From assembly GCF_030209355.1 (NCBI RefSeq), contig NZ_JARVSF010000009.1, positions 124,001 through 188,000 on the forward strand: a DNA stretch of 64,000 bases, in the 5' to 3' direction. The first letter of the stretch is position 1. Each line of letters starts with the position of its first letter. The translations under genes and the position numbers were made by a program. Of the stretch, positions 41,788-50,787 are shown one piece after another. The notes beneath the pieces were generated by a model. It was not told the DNA's origin. It saw nothing but the letters and a program-made list of their open reading frames with translations, and ran no database searches. The DNA is from Pseudarthrobacter sp. fls2-241-R2A-127. GTDB taxonomy: Bacteria; Actinomycetota; Actinomycetes; Actinomycetales; Micrococcaceae.

Positions 41788-43400
41788 GGGGCTTCGGAGC
41801 GGTCGACGGCGGCGTGGGCTTCAGCCCGGCGCGCAGCCCGGCGTTCAACCGCCCACGCCCAAGCACGCCGCGCCACATCGAGCGGCCTGCCTTCGATGAG
41901 AAGTTTCCGTGTGTGCACATCAAGGACCAGCAGGTAGAACGTGAACGCCAGGGCCGTGAAGAATGCCAGGGATGAGGCGTCGATGGGCAGTTCCACGAAG
42001 GACCAGACCGAGAGCTGGTCCTGGGCGCCGAACACCACGAAGAACGTCACGCCCACATACAGTGAGCGGATCTGCCAGTCGTCCCGGATGCCGGTGACGG
42101 CCAGGAACGGCAGGAACCACAGGATGTACCAGGGCTGGATGATGGGCGAAAGCATTACGACGGCGGTGAACGCCAGGGCCATCCGGCGCACCGCCCGCGA
42201 GTAGTCGCCGCGGAACATCAGCAGCAGGACCAGCCCGATGGCCGCCCACTTCATGCCGGTCCGCAGGAGGGTGGCCAGGGTCCCGCCGGGCAGGCCCAGC
42301 GCGTTGGCCAGCATCTCCACCTGCTGGCCCAGGAACCCGGACGGGGAATAGCCCGTGTAGCCCGGGGTGGGGTCCATGATGGCCCAGGTCCAGCCGACGC
42401 CCAGGTTGAACGGGATGCCGCTGAGGGCCAGGACGCCAAAGCTGATGCCCGCCGTCGCAGCCCACATCAGGAACTTGCGCGGCCAGGTGGCGCCCGGGCC
42501 GGCCCACATGAGGCCGATGAACGGCAGCAGCAGCACGGTGATGGGCTTGATTCCGATGGAGGCGGTGACCAGGAGGATGCCCAGCAGGTAGCGCCGGGTC
42601 GCGGCCAGGTACACGCCGGCGACGGCAAGCCCCACCATGAGGGCGTCATTGTGGGCGCTGGCGATGAAGCTGATGAGGAAGAGCGGGTTGGCCACGGAAA
42701 CCCAGAGCGCGCGCGCGCCGTTGATGCCGTGCAGCTCGGCGAGCTTGGGCACATAGATCACGCAGAGCAGCACGCCGACGCCGGCCAGCAGCCGGAAGAG
42801 CAGGACCGATGCGTCGGGCTGGGCACCGGTCAGCCCCACCACTCCGCGTGCCAGCCACAGGAAGTAGGGGCCGTACGGTGTCCGGTTTTCCGCCCAGGCG
42901 GGGTCGGCGCCCAGGGCGAACCAGTTGTTGAGGGTGGAGATGCCAACCTCGTAGGGGTTTTGGCCCTCCATCACCAGCCGGCCTTGGCCGGTGTAGGCGT
43001 AGACATCGCGGGAGAAGACCGGGACGCAGAACAGCAGGGGCAAAGACCAGGCCGAAATGGCGATGACCACTGACCGCAGCGACGACTGCCCCCAGTCCCC
43101 CAGCCGTTGGCCCAGCCGCAGCCAGGAGCGCATCAGCAGCATGGCCCCGGCCGTCAACAGCACGGTGGAAACCGCCACGCCCCACCCTTCGGTGCGGAGC
43201 GCGATCACCACGGGCTGGCGGATCATGGGCGAGCCGTTGGCGATCCAGCCGGTGCCGATGGACCCTACGAACATCATGAGGGCACCGATGAAACCTTCGA
43301 TGGTTGCCAGGTAGGCGCGGCCCTTGGCAGGCACGGAGGCGCGGGCCGGTTCGCCCGGCCGGCTGTCCGATGTCCTGAGGTGTGACCCGCCTGCCGTCAT
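41784..43400 (-). CDS. mptB: MptB-like alpha-1,6-mannosyltransferase (GT87/GT-C)
   Basis: A 538-residue membrane protein with about 12-13 helices. The first large extracytoplasmic loop carries FSRDVYAYTGQGRLVMEGQNPYE, in which the Arg-Asp pair and the Asn-Pro-Tyr motif match MptB-type polyprenol-phosphomannose-dependent mannosyltransferases that start the lipomannan backbone in actinobacteria. SPIIQPWYILWFLPF near residue 420 is another family segment. AGGGGAC precedes ATG 43400. Convergent with the two GT87 paralogues, so this region probably makes cell-envelope mannolipids. Confidence 0.82.
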   Translation of the reverse strand: MTAGGSHLRTSDSRPGEPARASVPAKGRAYLATIEGFIGALMMFVGSIGTGWIANGSPMIRQPVVIALRTEGWGVAVSTVLLTAGAMLLMRSWLRLGQRLGDWGQSSLRSVVIAISAWSLPLLFCVPVFSRDVYAYTGQGRLVMEGQNPYEVGISTLNNWFALGADPAWAENRTPYGPYFLWLARGVVGLTGAQPDASVLLFRLLAGVGVLLCVIYVPKLAELHGINGARALWVSVANPLFLISFIASAHNDALMVGLAVAGVYLAATRRYLLGILLVTASIGIKPITVLLLPFIGLMWAGPGATWPRKFLMWAATAGISFGVLALSGIPFNLGVGWTWAIMDPTPGYTGYSPSGFLGQQVEMLANALGLPGGTLATLLRTGMKWAAIGLVLLLMFRGDYSRAVRRMALAFTAVVMLSPIIQPWYILWFLPFLAVTGIRDDWQIRSLYVGVTFFVVFGAQDQLSVWSFVELPIDASSLAFFTALAFTFYLLVLDVHTRKLLIEGRPLDVARRAWAWAVERRAARRAEAHAAVDRSEAP

Positions 43401-43547
43401 GATGTGTGTGGTCCCCTACCTTGTTACGGCCATGGCAGCACCAACTCCAAAGCCGTCCTGCGACCCGGCCATTTTATCAGCCATGCTTACGGCTGCCCCG
43501 GGGCGCGGTACGGGCCCACGGCACAGTTTGGCAACGGTGCAGGAAAC

Positions 43548-43949
43548 CTAGCGGGCGCGCAGCAGTGCGAGGAATTCGTCAGCCATGCCGAGTTGTTCCT
43601 CAAGTTTGGCGCGGCGCCGCGCCGCTTCTTCGATAAAGCCGTTCAGCTCGTCCCGGATGTCCGCAACATCCTGGCCGGGACCGGCCGCCTCCAGCGCATC
43701 AATCACACGAAGGAGCCCTGCCATGGCTTCGAGCGAGAACCCGAGCGGTTTCATCCTGCGGATCAGCAGCAGCCGGGTGAAGTCGCGTTCGGTGTAAAGA
43801 CGGAACCCGCCTTCGGTGCGGCCCGACGGTTTGAGCAGGCCTACCTCGTCGTAATGGCGGATGGTCCGCAGGGAAAGCTGCGAGCGGTCCGCCAATTCGC
43901 CGATGTGCATGGTCGCCACCACTTCTTCAGCGGTCATCTCTTTCACCAT
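43548..43949 (-). CDS. MerR-family regulator
   Basis: About 133 residues. The N-terminal winged helix is HIGELADRSQLSLRTIRHYDEVGLLKPSGRTEGGFRLYTERDF and the rest forms the dimerising coiled coil (ELNGFIEEAARRRAKLEEQ). There is no Cys-based metal-binding loop, so it is not a heavy-metal sensor. Start 43949 is preferred; TTG 43970 and ATG 43910 are alternatives. It diverges from a SulP transporter with a palindrome between them, which it probably controls. Confidence 0.82.
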   Translation of the reverse strand: MVKEMTAEEVVATMHIGELADRSQLSLRTIRHYDEVGLLKPSGRTEGGFRLYTERDFTRLLLIRRMKPLGFSLEAMAGLLRVIDALEAAGPGQDVADIRDELNGFIEEAARRRAKLEEQLGMADEFLALLRAR

Positions 43950-43969
43950 TACGTCACCAATCCTGCCCA

Positions 43970-43985
43970 ACCCTCACGTTAGGGT
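43970..43985. promoter_or_regulatory. MerR-type operator palindrome
   Basis: ACCCTCACGTTAGGGT is a 16-base palindrome with one mismatched pair, similar to operators of MerR-family regulators, between the divergent MerR and SulP genes. Confidence 0.6.
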
Positions 43986-44133
43986 AGTGTTGCCTACGCA
44001 GCCGAAAGTCACCGGCGCATTCTTCTCCACCCCCATTGTCTTCCATGGCCGGGCTGGACCCGTGCGCACCGTGGCGCGCAGAACGTTGCACACCGCTCTC
44101 CCGAAAGAGCCCAAGTCACCCTGGAGCCGCTCC

Positions 44134-45633
44134 TTGGCCGTCGCCGACCGCACCCGCCCCATCCGGCAACCCGTCAGCGTCCTGACGGCCCTGCGCTCTC
44201 CCCGGCAGCTGTCCCGCGAGGTCCTTGCCGGCATGGTCACCACGCTTGCCCTGGTCCCGGAAGTCATCTCGTTTTCGATCGTGGCCGGGGTGGATCCCAT
44301 GGTGAGCCTTGTCGCCTCCATCGTGCTTGCCTTGGCGATGTCCATCCTGGGCGGACGGCCCGGCGTGGTGACGGCCGCCGCCGGCTCCGTCGCGCTGGTG
44401 GTCGCCCCGCTGGTGCACCAGCACGGCGCGGAGTATGTGCTGCCCGCGGTGCTCCTGGCGGGCGTGATCCAGGTGGTCTTCGGGCTGGCGGGGCTGGCCC
44501 GGCTGATGCGGTTCATCCCCCGGTCGGTGATGATCGGGTTCGTCAACGCTTTGGGTGTGCTGATCTTCATGGCGCAGGTGCCGCATGTCATCGATGTCCC
44601 CTGGCTCGCCTACGTCCTGTTCGCCCTGACCTTCGCGATCATCTTCATCCTTCCCCGGTTCACCAAGGTGGTGCCGTCGCCCCTGGTGGCCATCGTCGTC
44701 GTCACGGCGATTGTCATCATCGCCGGCCTCACGGTGCCGAACGTCGCGGATGAGGGCCCGCTCACGGGCAAACTACCCGGCATCACGCCTTTCCTGTTCC
44801 CCGTGACGCTGGAGACCTTCCAGCTGGTGCTGCCCACCGCACTCAGCGTGGCGTTCGTCGGCCTGATGGAAACGCTCCTCACCGCGAAACTCGTCGACGA
44901 CATGACCGACACTCCGTCCCACAAGGGCCGCGAGTCCTGGGCCCTGGGCGTCTCCAACATCCTGGCAGGCCTCTACGGTGGCATCGCCGGCTGCGCCATG
45001 ATCGGCCAGACCGTCCTCAACGTGAAGACCGGGCAGGCCCGCACCCGGATATCCACGTTCGTGGCCGGGCTGTTCCTGCTGGCCCTGGTCACCGGGCTCA
45101 GTTCGATCATGGGGCAGATTCCCATGGTTGCCCTGGCCGCGGTGATGATGGTGGTTGCGGTCACCACGGTCGACTGGCACAGCCTCAAACCGTCCACGCT
45201 GAAGCGGATGCCCGTTCCCGAGACCATGGTCATGGGCGTTACGGTGGCGGTCGTGGTCCTCACCGGGAACCTCGCCTACGGCGTGTTGGTGGGTGTCGTC
45301 CTGGCAATGGTGCTGTTCGCGCGCCGGGTGGCCCACGTCATCACCGTTGAGCGGCACCTTGCGGAAGATGGCGAACACGTCCGGTATGAGGTGGTGGGGC
45401 CGCTGTTCTTCGGCAGCAGCAATGACCTGGTGGAGCAGTTCGCGTACGCAGACGATCCGGCCGCAGTGGCCATCGACCTCAGCCGTGCGCAGATCTGGGA
45501 TGCATCAACGGTGGCGGCCCTGGACTCGATCGAAACAAAATACGCGGATCACGGTGCAACGGTGGCGATCGAAGGCCTGGACGAGCGCAGCACTGGGTTC
45601 CACCGCCGCCTCACGGGGCACTTGGGCGCCTGA
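44134..45633 (+). CDS. SulP-family anion transporter with STAS domain
   Basis: About 499 residues with 10-14 helices (VLAGMVTTLALVPEVISFSIVAGVDP is the typical first block; GGRPGVVTAAAGSVALVVAPL the second). A cytoplasmic STAS domain starts near residue 400 (GPLFFGSSNDLVEQF, VAIDLSRAQIWDASTVAAL). SulP proteins move sulfate, bicarbonate or dicarboxylates. The frame is open far upstream. I chose TTG 44134, with GGAG seven bases before it; GTG 43987 would lengthen the protein by 49 residues but has no ribosome site. The divergent MerR regulator probably governs it. Confidence 0.78.
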   Translation: MAVADRTRPIRQPVSVLTALRSPRQLSREVLAGMVTTLALVPEVISFSIVAGVDPMVSLVASIVLALAMSILGGRPGVVTAAAGSVALVVAPLVHQHGAEYVLPAVLLAGVIQVVFGLAGLARLMRFIPRSVMIGFVNALGVLIFMAQVPHVIDVPWLAYVLFALTFAIIFILPRFTKVVPSPLVAIVVVTAIVIIAGLTVPNVADEGPLTGKLPGITPFLFPVTLETFQLVLPTALSVAFVGLMETLLTAKLVDDMTDTPSHKGRESWALGVSNILAGLYGGIAGCAMIGQTVLNVKTGQARTRISTFVAGLFLLALVTGLSSIMGQIPMVALAAVMMVVAVTTVDWHSLKPSTLKRMPVPETMVMGVTVAVVVLTGNLAYGVLVGVVLAMVLFARRVAHVITVERHLAEDGEHVRYEVVGPLFFGSSNDLVEQFAYADDPAAVAIDLSRAQIWDASTVAALDSIETKYADHGATVAIEGLDERSTGFHRRLTGHLGA

Positions 45634-45681
45634 CCAGCCCGGTCCTGCCTGTGGCATGGCTTTCTGGGTCTACCCTGAGCC

Positions 45682-46086
45682 ATGAGCCTCCAACAGAAGA
45701 CCTGGCACGAGAAACACAAAGCCTCCCTGAGCAAGGGACAGCGGGCCGCTGACATCATGCGCAACGGGATGGGAAGCTGGCCCTTCGTAGCGAGCTTCAT
45801 CGGCTTCATGCTCATCTGGGCCGCCATCAATACCGTGGCACTGGCCGCCAACGCCTGGGACCCGTACCCCTACATCCTGCTGAACCTCTTGCTTTCCATG
45901 CTCGCCGGACTGCAGGGCGCCATTTTGCTCATCGCCGCCAAGCGGCAGGACGCCATTGCCGCAGCCATGGCCCAACACGACTACGACACCAATGTCGAGG
46001 CGAAAAAGGAGATCGAGCTGCTGATCTCCATGAACCGGGTCCAGCTGGAAATCCTGCAGGAACTGAAGAAGGCAGCTGCCCGATAG
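45682..46086 (+). CDS. DUF1003-family membrane protein
   Basis: A 134-residue protein with two helices (about residues 32-54 and 62-84) and the DUF1003 hallmarks GSWPFVASFIGFMLIWAAIN and DPYPYILLNLLLS, followed by a charged helix. The family's function is not established; it occurs near ion transporters. TACCCT lies five bases before the ATG, so the transcript may be nearly leaderless. It ends nine bases before the convergent GntR gene. Confidence 0.85.
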   Translation: MSLQQKTWHEKHKASLSKGQRAADIMRNGMGSWPFVASFIGFMLIWAAINTVALAANAWDPYPYILLNLLLSMLAGLQGAILLIAAKRQDAIAAAMAQHDYDTNVEAKKEIELLISMNRVQLEILQELKKAAAR

Positions 46087-46095
46087 GCCGGTGCC

Positions 46096-46839
46096 CTACT
46101 GGGCGGCGTCGTATCCTGCCAGCAGGCGCCGGGATGCTGTCTGCATGTGCGAGCGCATGGTGGCGGTCACGGCCACGGCATCCCGGGCAGCCAGCGCCTC
46201 ATAGATCTTGGCGTGTTCCTTCAGAGCGGCAGCAGCATGCCCTTCGTCGGTCAGGGCACGGTCCACCCAGATCCGCAGCAGAGAGCGGATGCTTTGCAGG
46301 AGTTCCTGGAGGACCTGGTTTCCTGACGCCCCGGCGATCTCGCGGTGGAAGGCTGCGTCCGCCTCGACGAAGGCGCCGAGGTCATCCAGGGTGCGGGCCA
46401 TGGTGTCCAGATTGTCGCGCATCCGTCCCAGCGCCTCATCGGTGATGCGTTCCGCGGCCAGCTGTGCAGCCTGCACTTCCAGCCCGCTGCGCAGTTCCAC
46501 GAGTTCGCGGGTGCGCGGGGCGCCCAGCATCAAGCCCCAGCTCAGGGTGCGGGGCAGAAGCTCCGAGACGCCGTCGCGAAGGTAGGTTCCGGACCCGGGC
46601 CGGACCACCACGATGCCCAGGATTTCCAGTGCAGCGAGGGCCTCCCGCACCGCTGACCGGCCCACGCCAAGGGAGGCGGCCAGCGTGCGCTCTGCAGGGA
46701 GCCTGGTGCCCGGCGCGATATCGCCGCTCGTGAAGAAGGCCAGCAGGCGCTCGGCCACTTCCGACACCACTGATCCCTGCCCCAGAGACCCCAGGGCGGC
46801 ACTGATCTTGGCCGTCGAGGCGGCGGATTCTACGGACAC
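46096..46839 (-). CDS. GntR/FadR-family regulator of the putative apionate locus
   Basis: About 247 residues. The winged helix is in GTRLPAERTLAASLGVGRSAVREALAALEILGIVVVRPGSGTY (residues about 43-88), and the C-terminal FCD domain has the metal-binding pattern DAAFHREIAGASGN and later His residues. FCD regulators sense small organic acids. GTG 46839 is preferred over GTG 46842 because TACGCT lies exactly six bases upstream of it (46846-46851), the leaderless spacing seen elsewhere. It diverges from the anion-type MFS gene, with an ideal operator between them. Confidence 0.88.
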   Translation of the reverse strand: MSVESAASTAKISAALGSLGQGSVVSEVAERLLAFFTSGDIAPGTRLPAERTLAASLGVGRSAVREALAALEILGIVVVRPGSGTYLRDGVSELLPRTLSWGLMLGAPRTRELVELRSGLEVQAAQLAAERITDEALGRMRDNLDTMARTLDDLGAFVEADAAFHREIAGASGNQVLQELLQSIRSLLRIWVDRALTDEGHAAAALKEHAKIYEALAARDAVAVTATMRSHMQTASRRLLAGYDAAQ

Positions 46840-46845
46840 CACCCA

Positions 46846-46851
46846 AGCGTA
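46846..46851 (-). promoter_or_regulatory. -10 element of a leaderless GntR gene
   Basis: On the minus strand TACGCT is followed by TGGGTG and the GTG at 46839, six bases apart. Confidence 0.45.
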
Positions 46852-46917
46852 ACAACTGGTTGACCATGCCCGGCAGCCGACGCCGCCCGCTTCGGCACCG
46901 CCTAACGAAGAAATAAA

Positions 46918-46937
46918 TTAGTCAACCGGTTGACCAA
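46918..46937. promoter_or_regulatory. FadR-type GntR operator
   Basis: GTCAACCGGTTGAC (46921-46934) is a perfect 14-base palindrome, extending as TTA/CAA at its ends. A second, weaker GGTTGACC half-site lies at 46858-46865, next to the GntR promoter. They fit repression of the transporter and autoregulation. Confidence 0.7.
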
Positions 46938-47067
46938 TTCTAATTTCGATTCTATGGTGGAACTCACAGCTTCACGCTCCGCGGCGCCTCCCAGGCCGCG
47001 CGTACATGAGAGAACCCCACGCCTCCAGTGACGGACGCGGCCGGGGCACCAACATCTAGGAGTCAAT

Positions 47068-48432
47068 GTGGACACCACACAATCGGTGGTCGAAAAATCC
47101 GCAATCAGGAAGGTGGCGATCCGGCTTGTCCCGTTCGTCGCGCTGATGTTCTTCATCAACTACCTCGACCGCACCGCCATCTCTTTCGCCGGCCCCAACG
47201 GCATGAACACGGACCTGGCGCTGAATGCCGCCCAGTTCGGCTTCGCCTCGGGCGTCTTCTTCATCGGCTACATCCTGCTCGAGATCCCCTCCAACCTGGC
47301 GCTCCACAAATTCGGCGCCCGCCGCTGGCTGGCCCGCATCATGGTCAGCTGGGGTATCGTCTCGCTGCTGTTCACCTGGGTGGCCAACGTTGAACAGCTC
47401 TACATCCTGCGCTTCATCCTCGGCGTTGCCGAGGCAGGCTTCTTCCCCGGCGCCATCCTCTTCCTGAGCCTCTGGGTTCCCGCACGGCACCGCAGCAAGA
47501 TCCTGGCCCTGTTCTACCTGGCCCAGCCGCTGACCACCGTGATCGGTGCCCCGCTGGCAGGCCTCCTGATCCAGCAGCACGGCCTCTTCGGCCTCGAAGG
47601 CTGGCGCGTCATGTTCCTTGGCGTGGCCATTCCCGCCATCCTCATCGGCATCATTTCCTGGTTCTACCTCGCCGATTCCCCCGCCAAAGCCAAGTGGCTC
47701 TCCGCCGAGGAAAAGACCTGGCTGACAGGCGCCCTGGAAAAGGAAAAGAACGAAACGGCCGCGGGGAACAAGCACGTCAGCGTCCGCACAGTGTTCGGCA
47801 ACGGCCGCGTCTGGATGCTCTCCCTGATCTACTTCGGATTCATCTACGGCCTCTACGCCCTCGGCTTCTTCCTGCCGACCATCATCTCCGGCTTCGAAGG
47901 CATTTACGGCACCAAGTTTGACGTCCTCCAGAAGGGCCTGATCACCGCCATCCCGTACCTGCCGGCAGCCTTTGCCCTCTACTTCTGGTCAAAAGATGCC
48001 ACCAAGCGCGGCGTCAAGACCTGGCACATCGCGGTCCCGGCCCTGGTGGGTGGCCTGAGCATCCCACTGGCACTGTTCGCTGGATCGCCGGCAGCCACCA
48101 TCGCCGTCATCACCATCACGGCCATGGCCATCTTCGCGGCGCTGCCCAACTTCTGGACGGTCCCCACCCAGTTCCTCACCGGCGCGGCGGCCGCAGCAGG
48201 CATCGCCCTGATCAACACGGTGGGCAACCTGGCGGGCTTCAGCGCCGGCTACATCACCGGCTGGCTCAAGGACTGGACCGGCGACTACACGGTGCCGATG
48301 TTCGTGGTGGGCGGCTTCATGCTCCTCTCCGCCGTCCTGATGCTGGCACTGAGCCGCTCCGGCCGCGTCTCGGAGGGTATCCGGGCCGAGGCATTGGATC
48401 CGGCAGCCGCCGGGCAGCACGCCGAACCCTAG
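47068..48432 (+). CDS. ACS-family MFS organic-anion symporter
   Basis: A 454-residue transporter with 12 helices. The anion:cation symporter family is shown by FFINYLDRTAISFAGPNGMN in helix 1, GYILLEIPSNLALHKFGARRWLARIM and RFILGVAEAGFFPGAILFLSLW. Relatives import sugar acids such as galactarate, tartrate or gluconate-like anions. The GTG at 47068 follows AGGAG. It is divergent from the GntR gene and upstream of the putative apionate catabolic genes, so uptake of apionate or a similar sugar acid is the simplest inference. Confidence 0.87.
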   Translation: MDTTQSVVEKSAIRKVAIRLVPFVALMFFINYLDRTAISFAGPNGMNTDLALNAAQFGFASGVFFIGYILLEIPSNLALHKFGARRWLARIMVSWGIVSLLFTWVANVEQLYILRFILGVAEAGFFPGAILFLSLWVPARHRSKILALFYLAQPLTTVIGAPLAGLLIQQHGLFGLEGWRVMFLGVAIPAILIGIISWFYLADSPAKAKWLSAEEKTWLTGALEKEKNETAAGNKHVSVRTVFGNGRVWMLSLIYFGFIYGLYALGFFLPTIISGFEGIYGTKFDVLQKGLITAIPYLPAAFALYFWSKDATKRGVKTWHIAVPALVGGLSIPLALFAGSPAATIAVITITAMAIFAALPNFWTVPTQFLTGAAAAAGIALINTVGNLAGFSAGYITGWLKDWTGDYTVPMFVVGGFMLLSAVLMLALSRSGRVSEGIRAEALDPAAAGQHAEP

Positions 48433-48457
48433 GACCGCAAGCAAGCCGAACTGACTC

Positions 48458-48499
48458 GCAGTTGTTGTCGCTGTGGACGGCCATAGCGACAACAACTGC
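48458..48499. repeat. Long perfect inverted repeat between transporter and kinase genes
   Basis: GCAGTTGTTGTCGCT (48458-48472) and its exact reverse complement (48485-48499) flank a 12-base loop. No T-run follows. It could be a partial terminator that lowers expression of downstream genes, an operator, or a dispersed extragenic repeat. Confidence 0.6.
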
Positions 48500-48577
48500 C
48501 AGGCAGTTGCACTGGCACCACCGCACTCACTCAGTCAACCAGCCGCCCTTCCCCAGCTAGGCCCAGGAGCTTTTCCC

Positions 48578-50320
48578 ATGACCCGCCTTTTCAACGAACC
48601 TTCGGCCTTCGCTGACGAAATGATCGAAGGTTTCGTCGCCTCCCACGGACGCTGGGTTAAGCGTGTTTCCGGCGGTGTTATCCGCAACACCAAGAGCACC
48701 CCGGAGACGGTGGCACTGGTGATCGGCGGGGGCTCCGGACACTATCCCGCGTTCGCGGGACTGGTGGGCCAGGGCCTGGCGCACGGTGCCGCTATGGGCA
48801 ACCTCTTCGCCTCGCCGTCGGCCCAGCAGGTCTACAACGTGGCCAAGGCCGCCAACAATGGCGCCGGCGTGCTGCTCGGCTACGGCAATTACGCGGGCGA
48901 CGTCCTGCACTTCACCCAGGCGCAGGAAAAGCTGCGCCGGGAGGGCATCGACTGCCGCAGCATCGCGGTCACGGACGATGTTTCCTCGGCCCCGGTCGAG
49001 GAACACACCAAGCGCCGCGGCATAGCCGGAGACCTGACCGTATTCAAAGTGGCGGCGGCCGCCGCCGAGGCCGGCTACTCGATGGACCAGGTGATGGAGA
49101 TCGCCGAACGCGCCAACCACCGCACCCGCTCGTTCGGCGTGGCCTTCACCGGCTGCACCCTCCCAGGCGCCGAAACCCCGCTGTTCTCCGTTCCCGAGGG
49201 GCGGATGGCGGTGGGCATGGGCATCCACGGAGAGCCCGGCATCGGCGAAACGGCGATTCCGACGGCGGATGAGCTCGCCGATATGTTCGTCGCCAAGCTC
49301 CTGACCGAGGTGCCGGAGGGCGTGGACCCCAGGGGTGCACGCGTGGTCCCCATCCTCAACGGCCTGGGCAGCGTGAAATACGAGGAGCTCTTCGTGGTGT
49401 ACCGCCGCGTGGCCCAACTCCTGACCGACGCGGTCCTGGAAGCTGTAGATCCGCAAGTTGGCGAATTGGTCACCAGCTTCGACATGGCCGGCACCTCCCT
49501 GACACTCTTCTGGCTCGACGACGAACTCGAGGCCCTCTGGAACGCACCCGCCGACGCCCCGGCCTTCCGACGCGGCGCCGTCGCTGCCGAGGCCCTTGAG
49601 GAGACGGCAGGCGAGACGGCCGACGTCGAACTTTCCATCCCTGAGGCCACCGCGCCATCCCGTGCCGGCGCTGTCCGGGTCCTCGCCGCGCTCGGCGCGG
49701 CCAAGGACGTGGTGGACGCCAACGCGGCCGAACTGGGCCGCATCGATGCGGTCGCCGGCGACGGCGACCACGGCATAGGCATGGAGCGCGGCGTCCGCGC
49801 GGCCGTGCAAGCCGCGGCAGACGCCGTCGGCCGCGGAGCCGGCGCAGCCACCGCCCTCTACTTCGCGGCGGATGCGTGGGCGGACAAGGCCGGCGGTACC
49901 TCGGGTGCGCTGTGGGGCATGGCCCTGCGCGCCGTCGGTGACGCGGTGGGTGACACCGAAGCGCCCGACGCCGGTGCTGTCGCCGCCGGGGTGGCCGGCG
50001 CCGCCGCCGCGATCATGGACTTCGGCAAGGCCAAGGTGGGCGACAAGACCCTGGTGGACGTCCTGGTCCCCTTCCGCGACTCCCTCGCCGCCGGCGTCGA
50101 CGTCGGCAAGTCCCTTGCCGACGCGTGGGATGCTGCGGCCACCGCAGCGCAGCGGGCCGCCGAGGACACCGCCAACCTGCTGCCCCTCATGGGCCGGGCC
50201 CGGCCGCACGCCGAGAAGAGCCTGGGCACCCCCGACGCCGGCGCCGTGTCCATGGCCCTGATTGTCCGGGCCATCCACAACACCCTCAGCCAGAACACCA
50301 CCATCAAGGAGAACGCATGA
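48578..50320 (+). CDS. lerK: DhaK-DhaL fused ketose kinase, probable L-erythrulose 1-kinase (LerK-like)
   Basis: A 580-residue single-chain kinase. Residues 1 to about 330 form the DhaK domain ([44 protein letters not shown]); residues about 370-575 form the ATP-binding DhaL domain ([26 protein letters not shown]). This is the ATP-dependent dihydroxyacetone kinase architecture, used for dihydroxyacetone or for erythrulose in tetritol and apionate pathways. The four following genes encode the tetrulose-phosphate isomerases and the apionate-specific enzymes, so L-erythrulose is the likely substrate. AGGAGC precedes ATG 48578. Its stop overlaps the next start (ATGA). Confidence 0.75.
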   Translation: MTRLFNEPSAFADEMIEGFVASHGRWVKRVSGGVIRNTKSTPETVALVIGGGSGHYPAFAGLVGQGLAHGAAMGNLFASPSAQQVYNVAKAANNGAGVLLGYGNYAGDVLHFTQAQEKLRREGIDCRSIAVTDDVSSAPVEEHTKRRGIAGDLTVFKVAAAAAEAGYSMDQVMEIAERANHRTRSFGVAFTGCTLPGAETPLFSVPEGRMAVGMGIHGEPGIGETAIPTADELADMFVAKLLTEVPEGVDPRGARVVPILNGLGSVKYEELFVVYRRVAQLLTDAVLEAVDPQVGELVTSFDMAGTSLTLFWLDDELEALWNAPADAPAFRRGAVAAEALEETAGETADVELSIPEATAPSRAGAVRVLAALGAAKDVVDANAAELGRIDAVAGDGDHGIGMERGVRAAVQAAADAVGRGAGAATALYFAADAWADKAGGTSGALWGMALRAVGDAVGDTEAPDAGAVAAGVAGAAAAIMDFGKAKVGDKTLVDVLVPFRDSLAAGVDVGKSLADAWDAAATAAQRAAEDTANLLPLMGRARPHAEKSLGTPDAGAVSMALIVRAIHNTLSQNTTIKENA

Positions 50321-50787
50321 GCACCAAGCTGCGCCTGGTCATCGGGGCCGACGACGCCGGTTTCGACTACAAGGAGGCCCTCAAGGCGGACCTGGAAGCC
50401 TCCGAACTGGTCGAATCCGTGACCGACGTCGGCGTGGACGCCGCCAGCCACACCCCCTACCCCTCCGTGGCCATCGCCGCGGCAGAACTGGTCGCGGCCG
50501 GAAAGGCCGACCGGGCCTTGCTGGTCTGCGGCACCGGACTCGGCGTCGCCATTGCCGCCAACAAGGTCCCGGGCGTCCGCGCCGTCACCGCGCACGATTC
50601 CTTCTCCGTTGAGCGGGCCATCCTGTCCAATAACGCCCAGGTCCTCACCTTCGGCCAGCGCGTCGTCGGCCTGGAGCTCGCCCGCCGCCTCGCGAAGGAA
50701 TGGCTCACCTACACCTTCGACGAAACCTCCGCCTCGGCGGAGAAGGTCGCCCTGATTAAGGACTACGAGGGTGTCACTTCCTGCTAA
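50317..50787 (+). CDS. derI: RpiB-like isomerase, probable D-erythrulose-4-phosphate isomerase (DerI-like)
   Basis: A 156-residue protein of the RpiB/LacA/LacB fold: [16 protein letters not shown] at the N-terminus, [24 protein letters not shown] with the active-site Cys, and [18 protein letters not shown]. RpiB relatives interconvert aldose and ketose phosphates; in tetritol pathways one such enzyme turns D-erythrulose 4-phosphate into D-erythrose 4-phosphate. It overlaps the kinase gene by four bases and the next gene by 17 bases, so translation of all three is linked. Confidence 0.75.
   Translation: MSTKLRLVIGADDAGFDYKEALKADLEASELVESVTDVGVDAASHTPYPSVAIAAAELVAAGKADRALLVCGTGLGVAIAANKVPGVRAVTAHDSFSVERAILSNNAQVLTFGQRVVGLELARRLAKEWLTYTFDETSASAEKVALIKDYEGVTSC

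Noticed and set aside
48557..50278. Long minus-strand open frame opposite the DhaKL kinase gene
   Set aside because: Its composition (Gly/Val/His-rich, no motifs) is that of an antisense shadow in GC-rich DNA. The plus strand carries clear kinase motifs.
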